The notes under the pieces were generated by a model. The model did no database searches and was not told where the DNA came from. It saw nothing but the letters and a program-made list of their open reading frames with translations. From Panaeolus papilionaceus (taxonomy: Eukaryota > Basidiomycota > Agaricomycetes > Agaricales), in contig JADNRZ010000063.1 of assembly GCA_015501605.1 (NCBI GenBank), positions 1 to 31,380 on the forward strand: a stretch of 31,380 nt of DNA, given 5' to 3'. This document shows, in pieces, positions 18,757 through 27,099 of this stretch (position 1 is the first letter of the stretch; each line of letters begins with the position of its first letter). Both the position numbers and the translations under genes were made by a program.

Positions 18757-19127
18757 CTAAGAACGATTGTGTGAGATTTTGGGTGCAGTGCCATGTCGGC
18801 TACTCACCTTAACATACGCCCTAACATACCAGTTCTCATCGAACCGGTTACGCCAGAACGGGCAGTTGCGGGCATCCGCCGCGTGATCCCCTTTGCAGTT
18901 GACGCAGGGGAATCGATGAGGGCACGCCTCCCCCGCCGGGGTTGGGGGGACGGGTGGGTTAGAGTTGGGGTTGCCTCGGCAACACCCTGCGAGCGATCGG
19001 TGCTGGTCCCTAGTGTGGGGCCCACCGCAGATAGGACACGTCTGGCCTCGAGCCCGACAGTGCTTAATGTCGTGGCCCCACCTGAAGCACTTAGGGCAAC
19101 AGGGGACACCACGGTTGGCAGGGCCCC
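18757..19127 (-). pseudogene. LINE-A copy 2 ORF1, C-terminal CCHC part only
   Basis: The frame is open from the truncation at 19127 to TAG at 18759-18757. It carries the CX2CX4HX4C knuckle and the two following Cys/His motifs of ORF1. It has no start codon of its own, because the element is cut off where copy 3 begins. Confidence 0.85.
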
Positions 19128-19222
19128 GTCGCTGGCATCCAATTAAGGACTGCTTGGGGGACGGGCCATCGTCTCGGCCTCCTGAATGTTCGGGACCCCG
19201 ACAACCACCCCACTTCAGAGCT

Positions 19223-19630
19223 TTATCCTACGCCCTCCTCCTCCCAAGGGCGGGAAGGACGTATGGCGGCAAAGGAGAACGCGAGCAGGTTCGCGTTCAA
19301 GTATTTATAGAGCTCCCATGTGTCCCATGGGTGCCCGCAATAAGGCTTGTACTTCTGGCAGGAGCACAAGATGTGAGAGCGCGTCCCGAAGCGCCCGCAG
19401 GCGCATCGAGGAGCGGGGAGATTGAATTGCATGCGGTGATAGTATTCACCGATGGGAGCATGGCCCGTAATACAACGAACAGCGCGTGCGGTCAAGGATG
19501 GGGGGCCGGCCTCGAACGCAGATAACCAAGACCCACCCTTCTTTGTGGTGGGCTTGAGAAGACGGTCGTGCTTGTCATGGAGGGGCATGAAATGCCTGCC
19601 TCTGTATGATATGTCTGAGAACTTTGCTTC
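19223..19630 (-). pseudogene. LINE-A copy 3 ORF2 C-terminal tail after a premature stop
   Basis: This continues the ORF2 frame beyond TAG at 19633-19631, which replaces a Trp codon seen in copy 1 (CCA versus CTA on the plus strand). It encodes the linker and the CCHC-like segment before the normal stop at 19223-19225. A G-to-A change on the coding strand explains the stop. Confidence 0.8.
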
Positions 19631-20827
19631 CTAGAGTTGAAGTGCCTCACGATCTGCAAAATCGCGGAGCCAGTCTAGCGTCGTGAGGGGGCGTGCCCCC
19701 ACACGAACGCCGGGCAGAGATGTAACCATCTCGTGAGCGGTCCCCTGTGGGCCCCAGCGAAGCTGGGAGGGGACGTGTACAAAGAGTACGCGCTGGTTGG
19801 CTGCCGCAGGCAGCCAAGCGGCAAGAGCACGCACAATGGCCAGGCTGTGTTCCTGACCACCATGCTCCATGCAATCGGTCTCTAGCCTGATAGCAGGCAT
19901 GCAGTCCAAGAATACGTACATGCGCTCGCACCTTGGGAAGGTGATGGCCTTACACAAGGCGAGCCGTATAGCAGCAAGTTCCGCCGAGACGGAAGTAGAG
20001 CGTCCCGCCGGACAACAGGTGCGCCACAGGTCATTGACCGATGGCTCGAGTCCTTCCACTGGATCCACAGCGTACACAAGTGCACTCACTGCAGCCTGGA
20101 AGTGGTCATAGCGTGGTACCAACGCATCGCCAGCAGCCACAAACGAACCGGGTGTATTAGCAGCCTCAGCCATAAGCTGGACCAACTGATCCGCCCTCGA
20201 CGGCCACTCCCCGCCATCAGGCGGGGGAGTGGGCGGGGGCGGGAGGGTCTCATTGACGTCGACCTGGTGAGGGAAGCGTTCAGTGAGTCGATTGCCAGGT
20301 CTGGACTCATCAGGCAGAAGCTCGATGGGCTCAGTCAGTTGGGGGAGTCTCGAGATGATCTCCATAACGGCCCCAGAGGTCTTCGCCCTTTCAGGCTTGG
20401 ACATGCGGGCAAAGGAACGAGCATGCAGCGGACTGGCCTCCTCCTTCGTACCAGCCGCTTCGAAGGGAACCGAAGAATACCTTGAGTAAGATTGTTGGGA
20501 AGCAGCAGAACGTCTGCTCTTCCTGGCGACGGTTGTCCAGCTCCCTCCTCCTTCGCTGCGACAATCCGATTGATTCCCTCCTGGGATGGGGGTGGTGTAG
20601 CGCTGCTTTGCTGCGCCTGTAGGGGGAGCTGAGCGTGCTGTTGGTGTAGGGGACGAAGAACGAGCCCCAGGGGCAGAATACCCCCCAAGATGTGAAGAAG
20701 GCGCAGTGCCTCCCCCTGCTGATGGCTGCGATAGAGCCGACAATGTGAGTTGTGGGCAGAAGACAGGGCTTGTAGGCCGTTGCCCTCCTAACGAACTGGA
20801 CGCGCGAGGTGTCCCCTCCTTTGACAT
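19631..20827 (-). CDS. ORF1-ORF2 fusion protein of LINE-A copy 3 (398 codons)
   Basis: Starts at the ORF1 ATG (20827). The first ~132 residues match the N-terminus of ORF1 (Ser/Pro-rich, then SWTTVARKSRRSAASQ). After ...GTKEEAS it switches in frame to ORF2 sequence beginning PLHARSFARM, then runs through the pre-RNase H region and RNase H (GDALV, AELAAI, FLDCMPAI) to VPSQLRWG and a premature stop. The catalytic-type FSDC has become FLDC, but the Asp is kept. It lacks endonuclease, RT and CCHC knuckles. It could act as a dominant interfering or RNA-binding product, or be meaningless; the sequence shows only that the fusion is in frame. Confidence 0.75.
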   Translation of the reverse strand: MSKEGTPRASSSLGGQRPTSPVFCPQLTLSALSQPSAGGGTAPSSHLGGYSAPGARSSSPTPTARSAPPTGAAKQRYTTPIPGGNQSDCRSEGGGSWTTVARKSRRSAASQQSYSRYSSVPFEAAGTKEEASPLHARSFARMSKPERAKTSGAVMEIISRLPQLTEPIELLPDESRPGNRLTERFPHQVDVNETLPPPPTPPPDGGEWPSRADQLVQLMAEAANTPGSFVAAGDALVPRYDHFQAAVSALVYAVDPVEGLEPSVNDLWRTCCPAGRSTSVSAELAAIRLALCKAITFPRCERMYVFLDCMPAIRLETDCMEHGGQEHSLAIVRALAAWLPAAANQRVLFVHVPSQLRWGPQGTAHEMVTSLPGVRVGARPLTTLDWLRDFADREALQL

Positions 20828-20909
20828 TGAGCTCGATGTTTAGCAGTAGTAGATACGAGTTGTTGAGTGTAAGCCCAAATAGGAAGGTGGTGGTTCAGGG
20901 TCAAGAAGC

Positions 20910-21200
20910 GACGAGGATGGTGCCATCATCAACAAATGAGAGGAGGGTGGACTCAAAATGAGTAGTCCGGAGCTCGTACAGCTTCATGAGCAGCGCAATG
21001 TAGAGAGCTGAAAGGACTGGTGATAGAGCAGAGCCCTGGCCAACCCCTACGTCCGCAGGACGTGGTTCAGAGACGAAGGAGTTCCATGCATAGCTGGTGG
21101 AGCGTCCAACAAGGTAAGAAGCGAAGAAATCGACCACTCACGTGGAGAATCCCTGCTTCCTGAGGGTAGCCAACAACACAGTGTAGTTGAGAGAGGGGAA
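20910..21200 (-). pseudogene. LINE-B ORF2 fragment, RT motifs B to C
   Basis: Encodes FFASYLVGRS, GVGQGSALSPVLSALY and SFVDDGTI, the continuation of the LINE-B RT on the other side of the Gypsy insertion. A TGA at 21140-21138 lies between motif A and FFASYLVG, so the gene was already defective or decayed after the split. It is cut at 20910 by the 5' end of LINE-A copy 3. Confidence 0.85.
21196..21200. repeat. Target-site duplication of the Gypsy element, left copy
   Basis: GGGAA immediately before the 5' LTR. The same five bases follow the 3' LTR at 27347-27351. Removing the element restores the LINE-B frame across motif A (FDIAQFFP followed by SLNY). Confidence 0.9.
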
Positions 21201-21553
21201 TGTCAGGGGACAACCCCCTAACACACCTCTCGCACCATCATCCGTATCGCCTCCCGCTCACCCCAACCCTCCACGCCATTCGACACGCAGCACCCGCACC
21301 TCTTAATCACTCGACCCCTACGCCGCCCATCTTATTCCTTATTCGCTTCCTTACGTTCATTGATTATCAGACATTACATTTACTAGATTAGATTAACTAG
21401 TGTACTTAAGAGCGCGCACCTGCAGAAGAGCCGTTAACCTTTTCTTTCGGTTTTCCTGCAGGTGAGCACTCTCTTACCAATGTACCTAGTTAGTGAATAA
21501 CATTTTCGGTTTTCCTGCAGCTCACCGCGCTGAGTCGCGCAGTCGCTCTGACA
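21201..21553 (+). repeat. 5' LTR
   Basis: Begins TGTCAG and ends CTGACA, a perfect 6-bp terminal inversion. It contains two copies of TTTTCGGTTTTCCTGCAG-like sequence ending at 21461 and 21520. It is 353 bp, matching the 3' LTR except at 21274 and 21278. Confidence 0.95.
21403..21436 (+). promoter_or_regulatory. Putative LTR core promoter and transcript start
   Basis: TACTTAAG at 21403-21410 is TATA-like. It lies about 30 nt upstream of 21436, the start of the ten bases complementary to the primer site. In Tf1-type elements the self-primer is the very 5' end of the RNA, so 21436 is the predicted transcript start. Inference from spacing. Confidence 0.45.
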
Positions 21554-21555
21554 AT

Positions 21556-21565
21556 AGAAAAGGTT
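21556..21565 (+). other. Self-primer binding site
   Basis: AGAAAAGGTT, starting 3 nt after the LTR, is the exact complement of AACCTTTTCT at 21436-21445 within the LTR. No TGG tRNA-type primer site starts here. This is the arrangement known from Tf1/sushi elements, where the mRNA 5' end folds back to prime reverse transcription. Confidence 0.7.
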
Positions 21566-21686
21566 CTCCCTCGAGGACTGTACGCTTGGTAGAACTGCTT
21601 ATCCACTCGTACGAGGCATAAGCCCTCTCCCTCATCGTACCCTCCTCAGCCATCACCCACGCTCCCTTTCATCCTCCGACACCACT

Positions 21687-23096
21687 ATGTCACAGTCTCC
21701 GGTACAGCAGCCAACCCAGGCAGCCCCCGAGCCTACACAGACCACAGCTAGTGCTCAACCCATGACCCAAGAAACCGTCGAGGCAGCTGTTACAGAGTGG
21801 CTCCAGGAAAAAGTGAGTGCGGCAGGTTGGCGCCAAACAGCAGAGAAAATGTTTGAAACACACGCAGACATGCTAGACAACCTTGCTGCCTCCATGACTC
21901 GAGTGGAGAAAATGCTGGCTTCCCTTGCCAAAGCTCCGGACGTCGAAAGCGTCCTTCCCAGTCCTAGCCTCCCCACCACTCCCAACATCCCTGTGCTCCT
22001 ACACCCTCCTACCCCCTCGACTCGTACCACAGTGAAGCCCCACCAACCACCTCCGTTCAACGGTAGCCGAACTTCGGGCAGGGACTTCCTGAACTCGTGC
22101 AACGCATACTACAAATTACGTTCAGACGACTTCAGGGATGACCAATACCGGATTCACTGGGTGCTCACCTTCATGAACACGGATCGAGCGGCTAAATGGA
22201 CCAACCGGATTTACAGCGCAGAGAACGACAAACCAGGAGTGCCGTACTTCAGATCTTGGGACGCTTTCGTCGAAGAATTCCGAAAGGAGTTCTTCCCCCT
22301 CTATCCTGAGCAACACGCCATCAACCAACTCGAGGCTGACTCCTACTGGCAGCAAGGACGATCCCTGGACACGTACATCGACGATTTCCGCGACCTGATC
22401 CGTGACGCCAAGATTTCGGATCAACGTGTCCTCGTAGTGAAGTTCCGTCGAGGCCTGAAGAACAGCATCCAGAACGAGGTTGCCACAATGACCTCCGGGC
22501 GTCCCAGCGACGATGACCTTGAAGCGTGGATCGCCCAAGCGCGCTCTGTCGAGCAGAACCAAGCCAGCAACGCCGCCTTCAAGGCCACTCTCAACGCACC
22601 CCGCGCTTTCCCACAGCCTCGAAAACCCATCACTACCGGAACATCCATCACTTCCCATTCCACATTCGTTCCAACCTTCTCCACCTTTAAATCAAACAAT
22701 CCCACTCCTTTCACTTCCACTTCCACTTCCTCCCCTTCAACATCCAAAACCGAAACCCCCAAACCTGCGAGTCAACCCACGAGGCCCGGGTGGGCTCACC
22801 ACACGCCCTCAGCCGGCAACCCTGTCCCGATGGACATAGACGCTATCCGAAGACGTCAAGAGATCCCTGACGCCTGCTATCGGTGTGGCAAACCTGGTCA
22901 CTTTAAGTCACAATGCCCTCAACGCCACGATGTTCGCCACATGTCCTTGGATGAAGCTCGGGACTACATGGAGCTCATCATCGCACGTACCGAAACTCCG
23001 TCCTCACACCCCACTTCTTACGAATCTCTCGATCCTGCCGACACCCCTCAGGACCCGGAGGAGCAGCCAGAGGATTTTCACCAACACAACGAGTGA
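21687..23096 (+). CDS. gag: Gag polyprotein with CCHC zinc knuckle
   Basis: 469 codons from ATG at 21687. The central part (about residues 125-270) is a retrotransposon gag/capsid-like domain (FLNSCNAYYKLR..., FRSWDAFVEEFRKEF, LDTYIDDFRDLI). A zinc knuckle CX2CX4HX4C lies at residues 397-410. A Ser/Thr/Pro-rich linker precedes the knuckle. The protein would form the particle and bind element RNA. It starts 133 nt after the LTR. Its stop (23094-23096) lies within the pol frame, which is open from about 22955 in the -1 frame, so pol expression would need -1 shifting or reinitiation. Confidence 0.92.
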   Translation: MSQSPVQQPTQAAPEPTQTTASAQPMTQETVEAAVTEWLQEKVSAAGWRQTAEKMFETHADMLDNLAASMTRVEKMLASLAKAPDVESVLPSPSLPTTPNIPVLLHPPTPSTRTTVKPHQPPPFNGSRTSGRDFLNSCNAYYKLRSDDFRDDQYRIHWVLTFMNTDRAAKWTNRIYSAENDKPGVPYFRSWDAFVEEFRKEFFPLYPEQHAINQLEADSYWQQGRSLDTYIDDFRDLIRDAKISDQRVLVVKFRRGLKNSIQNEVATMTSGRPSDDDLEAWIAQARSVEQNQASNAAFKATLNAPRAFPQPRKPITTGTSITSHSTFVPTFSTFKSNNPTPFTSTSTSSPSTSKTETPKPASQPTRPGWAHHTPSAGNPVPMDIDAIRRRQEIPDACYRCGKPGHFKSQCPQRHDVRHMSLDEARDYMELIIARTETPSSHPTSYESLDPADTPQDPEEQPEDFHQHNE

Positions 23097-25894
23097 ACGT
23101 CACGCCCTCGTTGTCTAGTAATCGCTATAATGTTCTTTCTGTAGAATCCAATGATATTGGTGAAACAGATCCTACGAGTGATTCAGAAGACGTGATTGTT
23201 AATCCTAAGCCTCAACCCAATACACCACGACGTCCTAAATGGGAAAAGCGAATGCCGTCCCGTCTGGTAATTGCAGCTCTGGACCAAGGAGAACGCTCGT
23301 TAACGCTACAAGTTGAGCTTGAGACCACTGACACTGCAGAACGGCGATCCCTCAACGCACTGGTCGACTGCGGGGCCACTGGACTCTTCATAGACCGAGA
23401 CTACGTTAAGAGCCAACGACTCAATACCCGTAAGCTCTCTACTCCGATCCCCGTGTTCAATGTGGATGGAACCCCTAACGAGTCGGGGAGCATCTCCGAG
23501 GTAGTAGACGTGATCCTCCGCTACAAAACACACTCCGAACAAACATTGTTCGCAGTAACCGGGCTGGGGAAACAGAAGGCGTTACTAGGATTCACATGGC
23601 TCCGTCAACACAATCCGGAGATCGACTGGTCAACAGGAGAGGTAAAGATGTCCCGCTGCCCACCCCGCTGCTGTAAAGGATGCCGAGACGAAGTTCGTTC
23701 TGAGAAACGGGCTCTCAAGCATGATGCACATGTCATGAAAGAGTGTCGAGAAGGCCCAACCCCCACGTGCGTAGAAGAGGAAGACGAAGATACACCCATC
23801 CCAAGCATCAACGACCCCCCAATCGAGCAGGATGATCGTATCTTCTGTGTAACGGTCTCCCCAGAAAGTGAGTTTATTCATGCTACCAGCACCGCTTCCC
23901 AACGCCTTGCAGAAGCCTTCCACCGAAACCAACCCCGTTCCTCATCTGACCTCCCTCACAACAATCTACAATCATCCATTCCTGACTCCATCCCCGACTA
24001 CCTTCACCTCTACCCCTCTGTCTTTTCCGAGAAAGAGTTTGACTCCCTACCGGAGCGTCGTCCGTGGGATCACGCTATCGAACTAATCCCTAACACCACC
24101 CCTGTCAATTGCAAGATCTACCCTGTCGCCCCAAACGAGCAGAAGGAGCTGGACGAGTTCCTGAAGACGAATCTCGAGCAAGGAAAGATCCGTCGATCCA
24201 AATCACCCATGGCCTCACCTGTGTTCTTCATCAAGAAGAAAGACGGATCGCTACGGTTGGTCCAGGATTATCGCGCGTTGAACGCTCTTACCATTCCCAA
24301 CAAATATCCCCTCCCCCTGATCCCCGAACTCATCACCAAACTCCGTGGCGCACGTTACTTCACGAAGTTGGACGTCCGTTGGGGCTTCAATAACATTCGT
24401 GTTAAAGAGGGAGATGAATGGAAGGCGGCGTTCCGCACGAACCGAGGACTGTTCGAGCCCCTGGTGATGTTCTTCGGGTTGACTAACAGCCCAGCAACCT
24501 TTCAGACGATGATGGACAACATTTTCAGGGAATTGATAGACGAAGGGAAAGTGGTCGTTTATCTGGACGATATTCTGATCTTCACCGCTGATCTAGAAGA
24601 GCACTGTAGGATCACACGTCGTGTTCTCGACATTCTTCAGAAGAATCGACTATTCCTCCGTCCCGAGAAGTGCGAGTTCGAACGCACTCGGATCGAGTAC
24701 CTCGGAGTGATCATCTCTCACAACTCGGTGGAAATGGACCCCATCAAGGTAGCAGGAGTTCAAGAATGGCCGGTTCCGACCAACAAGAAGGAGGTACAGT
24801 CATTCTTAGGTTTCATCAACTTCTACCGGCGCTTCATTCGAGACTTTTCCCATCACGCAAGACCCCTCTTTAACCTCACGCGTAACGACACCCCCTTCTC
24901 TTGGAGTGAAGAAGAACAGCGTGCCTTTTCCAATCTCAAACTCGCTGTAACCTCGTCTCCCGTTCTCATCAACCCTGATCCTAGCCGCCCCTTTCGCGTT
25001 GAAGCCGATAGCTCAGACTTCGCCACCGGCGCCGTTCTCTCCCAGCAATCACCCGATGACGAAAAATGGCACCCTGTAGCATTCTACTCAAAGTCTCTAT
25101 CCCCCACGGAACGCAACTACGAGATACACGACAAGGAGATGCTCGCGATAATTCGTGCATTTGAAGAATGGCGACACTTTCTCGAAGGAGCAGAGCACCG
25201 AGTCGAGGTTTGGACCGATCACAAGAACCTACAATACTTCATGACTGCCAAGAAGCTCAATCGTCGACAGGCTCGCTGGTCCTTGGTGTTAGCGCGCTTC
25301 GACTTCGAACTCCACCATAAACCAGGCACCTCCATGGGTAAACCCGATGCCTTATCTCGGCGCTCTGATCATGGGAAGGGTGAATCTGACAACAGCAACA
25401 TCACACTCCTTACGGCTAACAGACTGGCGATCCTGGCGATAGAAACTCTGGTCCTTGAAGGAGAGGAGAAGGAGTTCCTACAGGAGATCAGGAAAGGTAA
25501 CCGCGATGCGCTCTACGAGGACTCTGTGGCTCTGGCGGCTCGTGCCCTGGCTAAGACGCGTTCCAAAAGCGTCCACTCTGCCGAATGGTCGATCTCTGAT
25601 GGAATTCTGCTCTACCGAGGGAAGATTTACGTTCCATGCATCCCCGAACTGCGACGCCGGATTGTCTCGCTGCACCACGACTCCAAGATCGCAGGTCACC
25701 CAGGGCACTGGAAGACTCTAGAACTCGTGGCTCGGAATTACTGGTGGCCCCAGATGTCACGGTACGTAGGTCACTACTGTAGCGCATGCGACCTCTGCCT
25801 CCGAACCAAGATCATTCGAAGGCAACCTCAGGGTGAATTATACATACGCTGCCCATCCCTATCTCCGAAGGATACGACGCGGTCATGGTTGTAG
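23093..25894 (+). CDS. pol: Pol: protease, reverse transcriptase, RNase H, integrase zinc finger
   Basis: 933 codons in the -1 frame relative to gag. The first listed codon is GTG, not ATG, and the frame is open upstream to 22955, so it is probably translated as Gag-Pol or by reinitiation. Aspartic protease motif VDCGATG is at residues 91-97. RT runs about 350-540 with YLDD at 490-493. RNase H runs about 630-760 (VEADSSDFATG, EMLAII, WTDHKNL). The HHCC finger of integrase is at about 855-910 (HH..., H, CSACDLC). No internal stop.

The frame ends at 25894 after GELY, where integrase should continue. A frame change and missing segment there separate it from the catalytic core. Confidence 0.92.
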   Translation: MNVTPSLSSNRYNVLSVESNDIGETDPTSDSEDVIVNPKPQPNTPRRPKWEKRMPSRLVIAALDQGERSLTLQVELETTDTAERRSLNALVDCGATGLFIDRDYVKSQRLNTRKLSTPIPVFNVDGTPNESGSISEVVDVILRYKTHSEQTLFAVTGLGKQKALLGFTWLRQHNPEIDWSTGEVKMSRCPPRCCKGCRDEVRSEKRALKHDAHVMKECREGPTPTCVEEEDEDTPIPSINDPPIEQDDRIFCVTVSPESEFIHATSTASQRLAEAFHRNQPRSSSDLPHNNLQSSIPDSIPDYLHLYPSVFSEKEFDSLPERRPWDHAIELIPNTTPVNCKIYPVAPNEQKELDEFLKTNLEQGKIRRSKSPMASPVFFIKKKDGSLRLVQDYRALNALTIPNKYPLPLIPELITKLRGARYFTKLDVRWGFNNIRVKEGDEWKAAFRTNRGLFEPLVMFFGLTNSPATFQTMMDNIFRELIDEGKVVVYLDDILIFTADLEEHCRITRRVLDILQKNRLFLRPEKCEFERTRIEYLGVIISHNSVEMDPIKVAGVQEWPVPTNKKEVQSFLGFINFYRRFIRDFSHHARPLFNLTRNDTPFSWSEEEQRAFSNLKLAVTSSPVLINPDPSRPFRVEADSSDFATGAVLSQQSPDDEKWHPVAFYSKSLSPTERNYEIHDKEMLAIIRAFEEWRHFLEGAEHRVEVWTDHKNLQYFMTAKKLNRRQARWSLVLARFDFELHHKPGTSMGKPDALSRRSDHGKGESDNSNITLLTANRLAILAIETLVLEGEEKEFLQEIRKGNRDALYEDSVALAARALAKTRSKSVHSAEWSISDGILLYRGKIYVPCIPELRRRIVSLHHDSKIAGHPGHWKTLELVARNYWWPQMSRYVGHYCSACDLCLRTKIIRRQPQGELYIRCPSLSPKDTTRSWL

Positions 25895-27099
25895 TCGACT
25901 TCGCCACTAAACGGTCCCACTTCATCCCCACGCATACTACCGTCACGGCCTTAGGAGCTGCGAGACTCTTCCTCCAGAACGTCTGGAAGTTGCACGGACT
26001 CCCCCTACGTGTTGTTTCGGACCGAGGCGTTCAGTTCGTCGCTGAGTTCACACGTGAACTGTACAAGTTTCTAGGTATCAAACTCGCCCCCACCACAGCC
26101 TATCACCCACAAGGAGATGGGCAAACGGAACGAGTTAACCAAGAACTCGAACAGTACCTACGCTTATTCACCAACGAACGGCAGTCCGACTGGTCCGATC
26201 TCTTACCTCTCGCGGAGTTCCAGTACAACAACCATATCCATTCATCAACTCAGTTCACACCTTTCTACTTAGATACAGGACGCGACCCCCGGATGGGATT
26301 CGAACCTATTCGACCTAACACCCTGGAATCTGTAACCGAGTTCGCCAAGAAGATGAAGGATACCCTAGAGGAAGCTAAGGCAGCACTGATCAAGGCGAAG
26401 GATGATATGACAAGATACTACAACCGTAACCGCACGCCAGCCCCCGAATTCGCTCCTGGAGACAAGGTGTACCTAGAGGCAGACGACATCAAGACCACGA
26501 GGCCCTCGAAGAAGCTGTCGCACCGGAGATTCGGTCCATTCAGAGTTAGCGCCAAGGTTGGGAAATCGGCCTATAAACTTCAGCTCCCTGCTTCCTTATC
26601 ACGCCTCCACCCTGTGTTCAATATCGTGAAGCTTCTCGCTGTGCCCGTAGATCAGATAGAAGGACGTCGTCAACCACCGCCACCACCACCAGAGATTGTA
26701 GGAGGAGAAGAGGAGTACATCGTGGAAAAGATTCTCAACAGCCGTATACGACGAGGCAAGCTCGAGTTTTTCATCAAATACGAGGGATTCGGATATGAGG
26801 AAGCTGAATGGCGCAAATCGGACCACGTACACGCCGACGACCTCATCGCCGAATTCTACGAACAGCACCCAGGAGCACCAAGACTTTCAGACCATAACCC
26901 ACCAGCCGCACCTACTCCGTCTATTATCACAGAACGCCATTCCGACACCAGCCGCATTGAGTCGAGGCGACCCAATCTAAAGAGGGGGGTAAATGTCAGG
27001 GGACAACCCCCTAACACACCTCTCGCACCATCATCCGTATCGCCTCCCGCTCACCCCAACCCTCCATGCCGTTCGACACGCAGCACCCGCACCTCTTAA
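25885..27099 (+). CDS. Integrase catalytic core (partial) and chromodomain, separate frame
   Basis: 404 codons in a different frame from pol, overlapping it by 10 nt. It carries VVVDFATKRSHF, SDRGVQF (second catalytic Asp) and QTERVNQELEQYLR (catalytic Glu), then a GPF-type region. A chromodomain lies at about residues 278-325 (YIVEKIL, FFIKYEGFGYEEAEW). The segment that normally carries the first catalytic Asp (a W-D-x-x-S-x-D-F type motif upstream of GYDAVM) is absent: GELY and LPIPISEGYDAVM are nearly adjacent but in different frames. Chromodomains in this family direct integration to marked chromatin. As it stands this is a broken continuation of pol, and the 3' end overlaps the LTR. Confidence 0.85.
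   Translation: MVVVDFATKRSHFIPTHTTVTALGAARLFLQNVWKLHGLPLRVVSDRGVQFVAEFTRELYKFLGIKLAPTTAYHPQGDGQTERVNQELEQYLRLFTNERQSDWSDLLPLAEFQYNNHIHSSTQFTPFYLDTGRDPRMGFEPIRPNTLESVTEFAKKMKDTLEEAKAALIKAKDDMTRYYNRNRTPAPEFAPGDKVYLEADDIKTTRPSKKLSHRRFGPFRVSAKVGKSAYKLQLPASLSRLHPVFNIVKLLAVPVDQIEGRRQPPPPPPEIVGGEEEYIVEKILNSRIRRGKLEFFIKYEGFGYEEAEWRKSDHVHADDLIAEFYEQHPGAPRLSDHNPPAAPTPSIITERHSDTSRIESRRPNLKRGVNVRGQPPNTPLAPSSVSPPAHPNPPCRSTRSTRTS
26978..26993 (+). other. Polypurine tract
   Basis: TAAAGAGGGGGGTAAA immediately before the 3' LTR, the usual place for plus-strand priming. It overlaps the integrase frame. Confidence 0.8.

Larger units (their letters stand above)
15101..19127 (-). mobile_element. LINE-A copy 2, 5'-truncated, long open ORF2
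   Basis: Minus-strand copy. The 3' end (15101) starts two bases after the 5' end of copy 1, giving a head-to-tail junction. It is truncated inside ORF1 at 19127, where the 3' end of copy 3 begins. It carries the C-terminal part of ORF1 and an uninterrupted ORF2. Confidence 0.85.
19128..20909 (-). mobile_element. LINE-A copy 3, internally deleted (ORF1 N-term joined to ORF2 C-term)
   Basis: A ~1.8 kb derivative with the family 5' end (GCTTCTTGACC, complement at 20909) and 3' end (19128). All sequence from mid ORF1 to the RNase H region of ORF2 is gone (junction about 20429). Both termini are retained, so it resembles a non-autonomous form that could be mobilised by a full LINE-A. Confidence 0.85.

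Noticed and set aside
21200..21391. A 63-64 codon frame repeated in both LTRs (also 26993-27184)
   Set aside because: It begins at the LTR edge and is duplicated only because the LTRs are. No domain, and a non-coding explanation suffices.
21554..21575. tRNA-type primer binding site after the 5' LTR
   Set aside because: The sequence does not begin with TGG and I see no tRNA 3' end match. Self-complementarity to the LTR explains it better.
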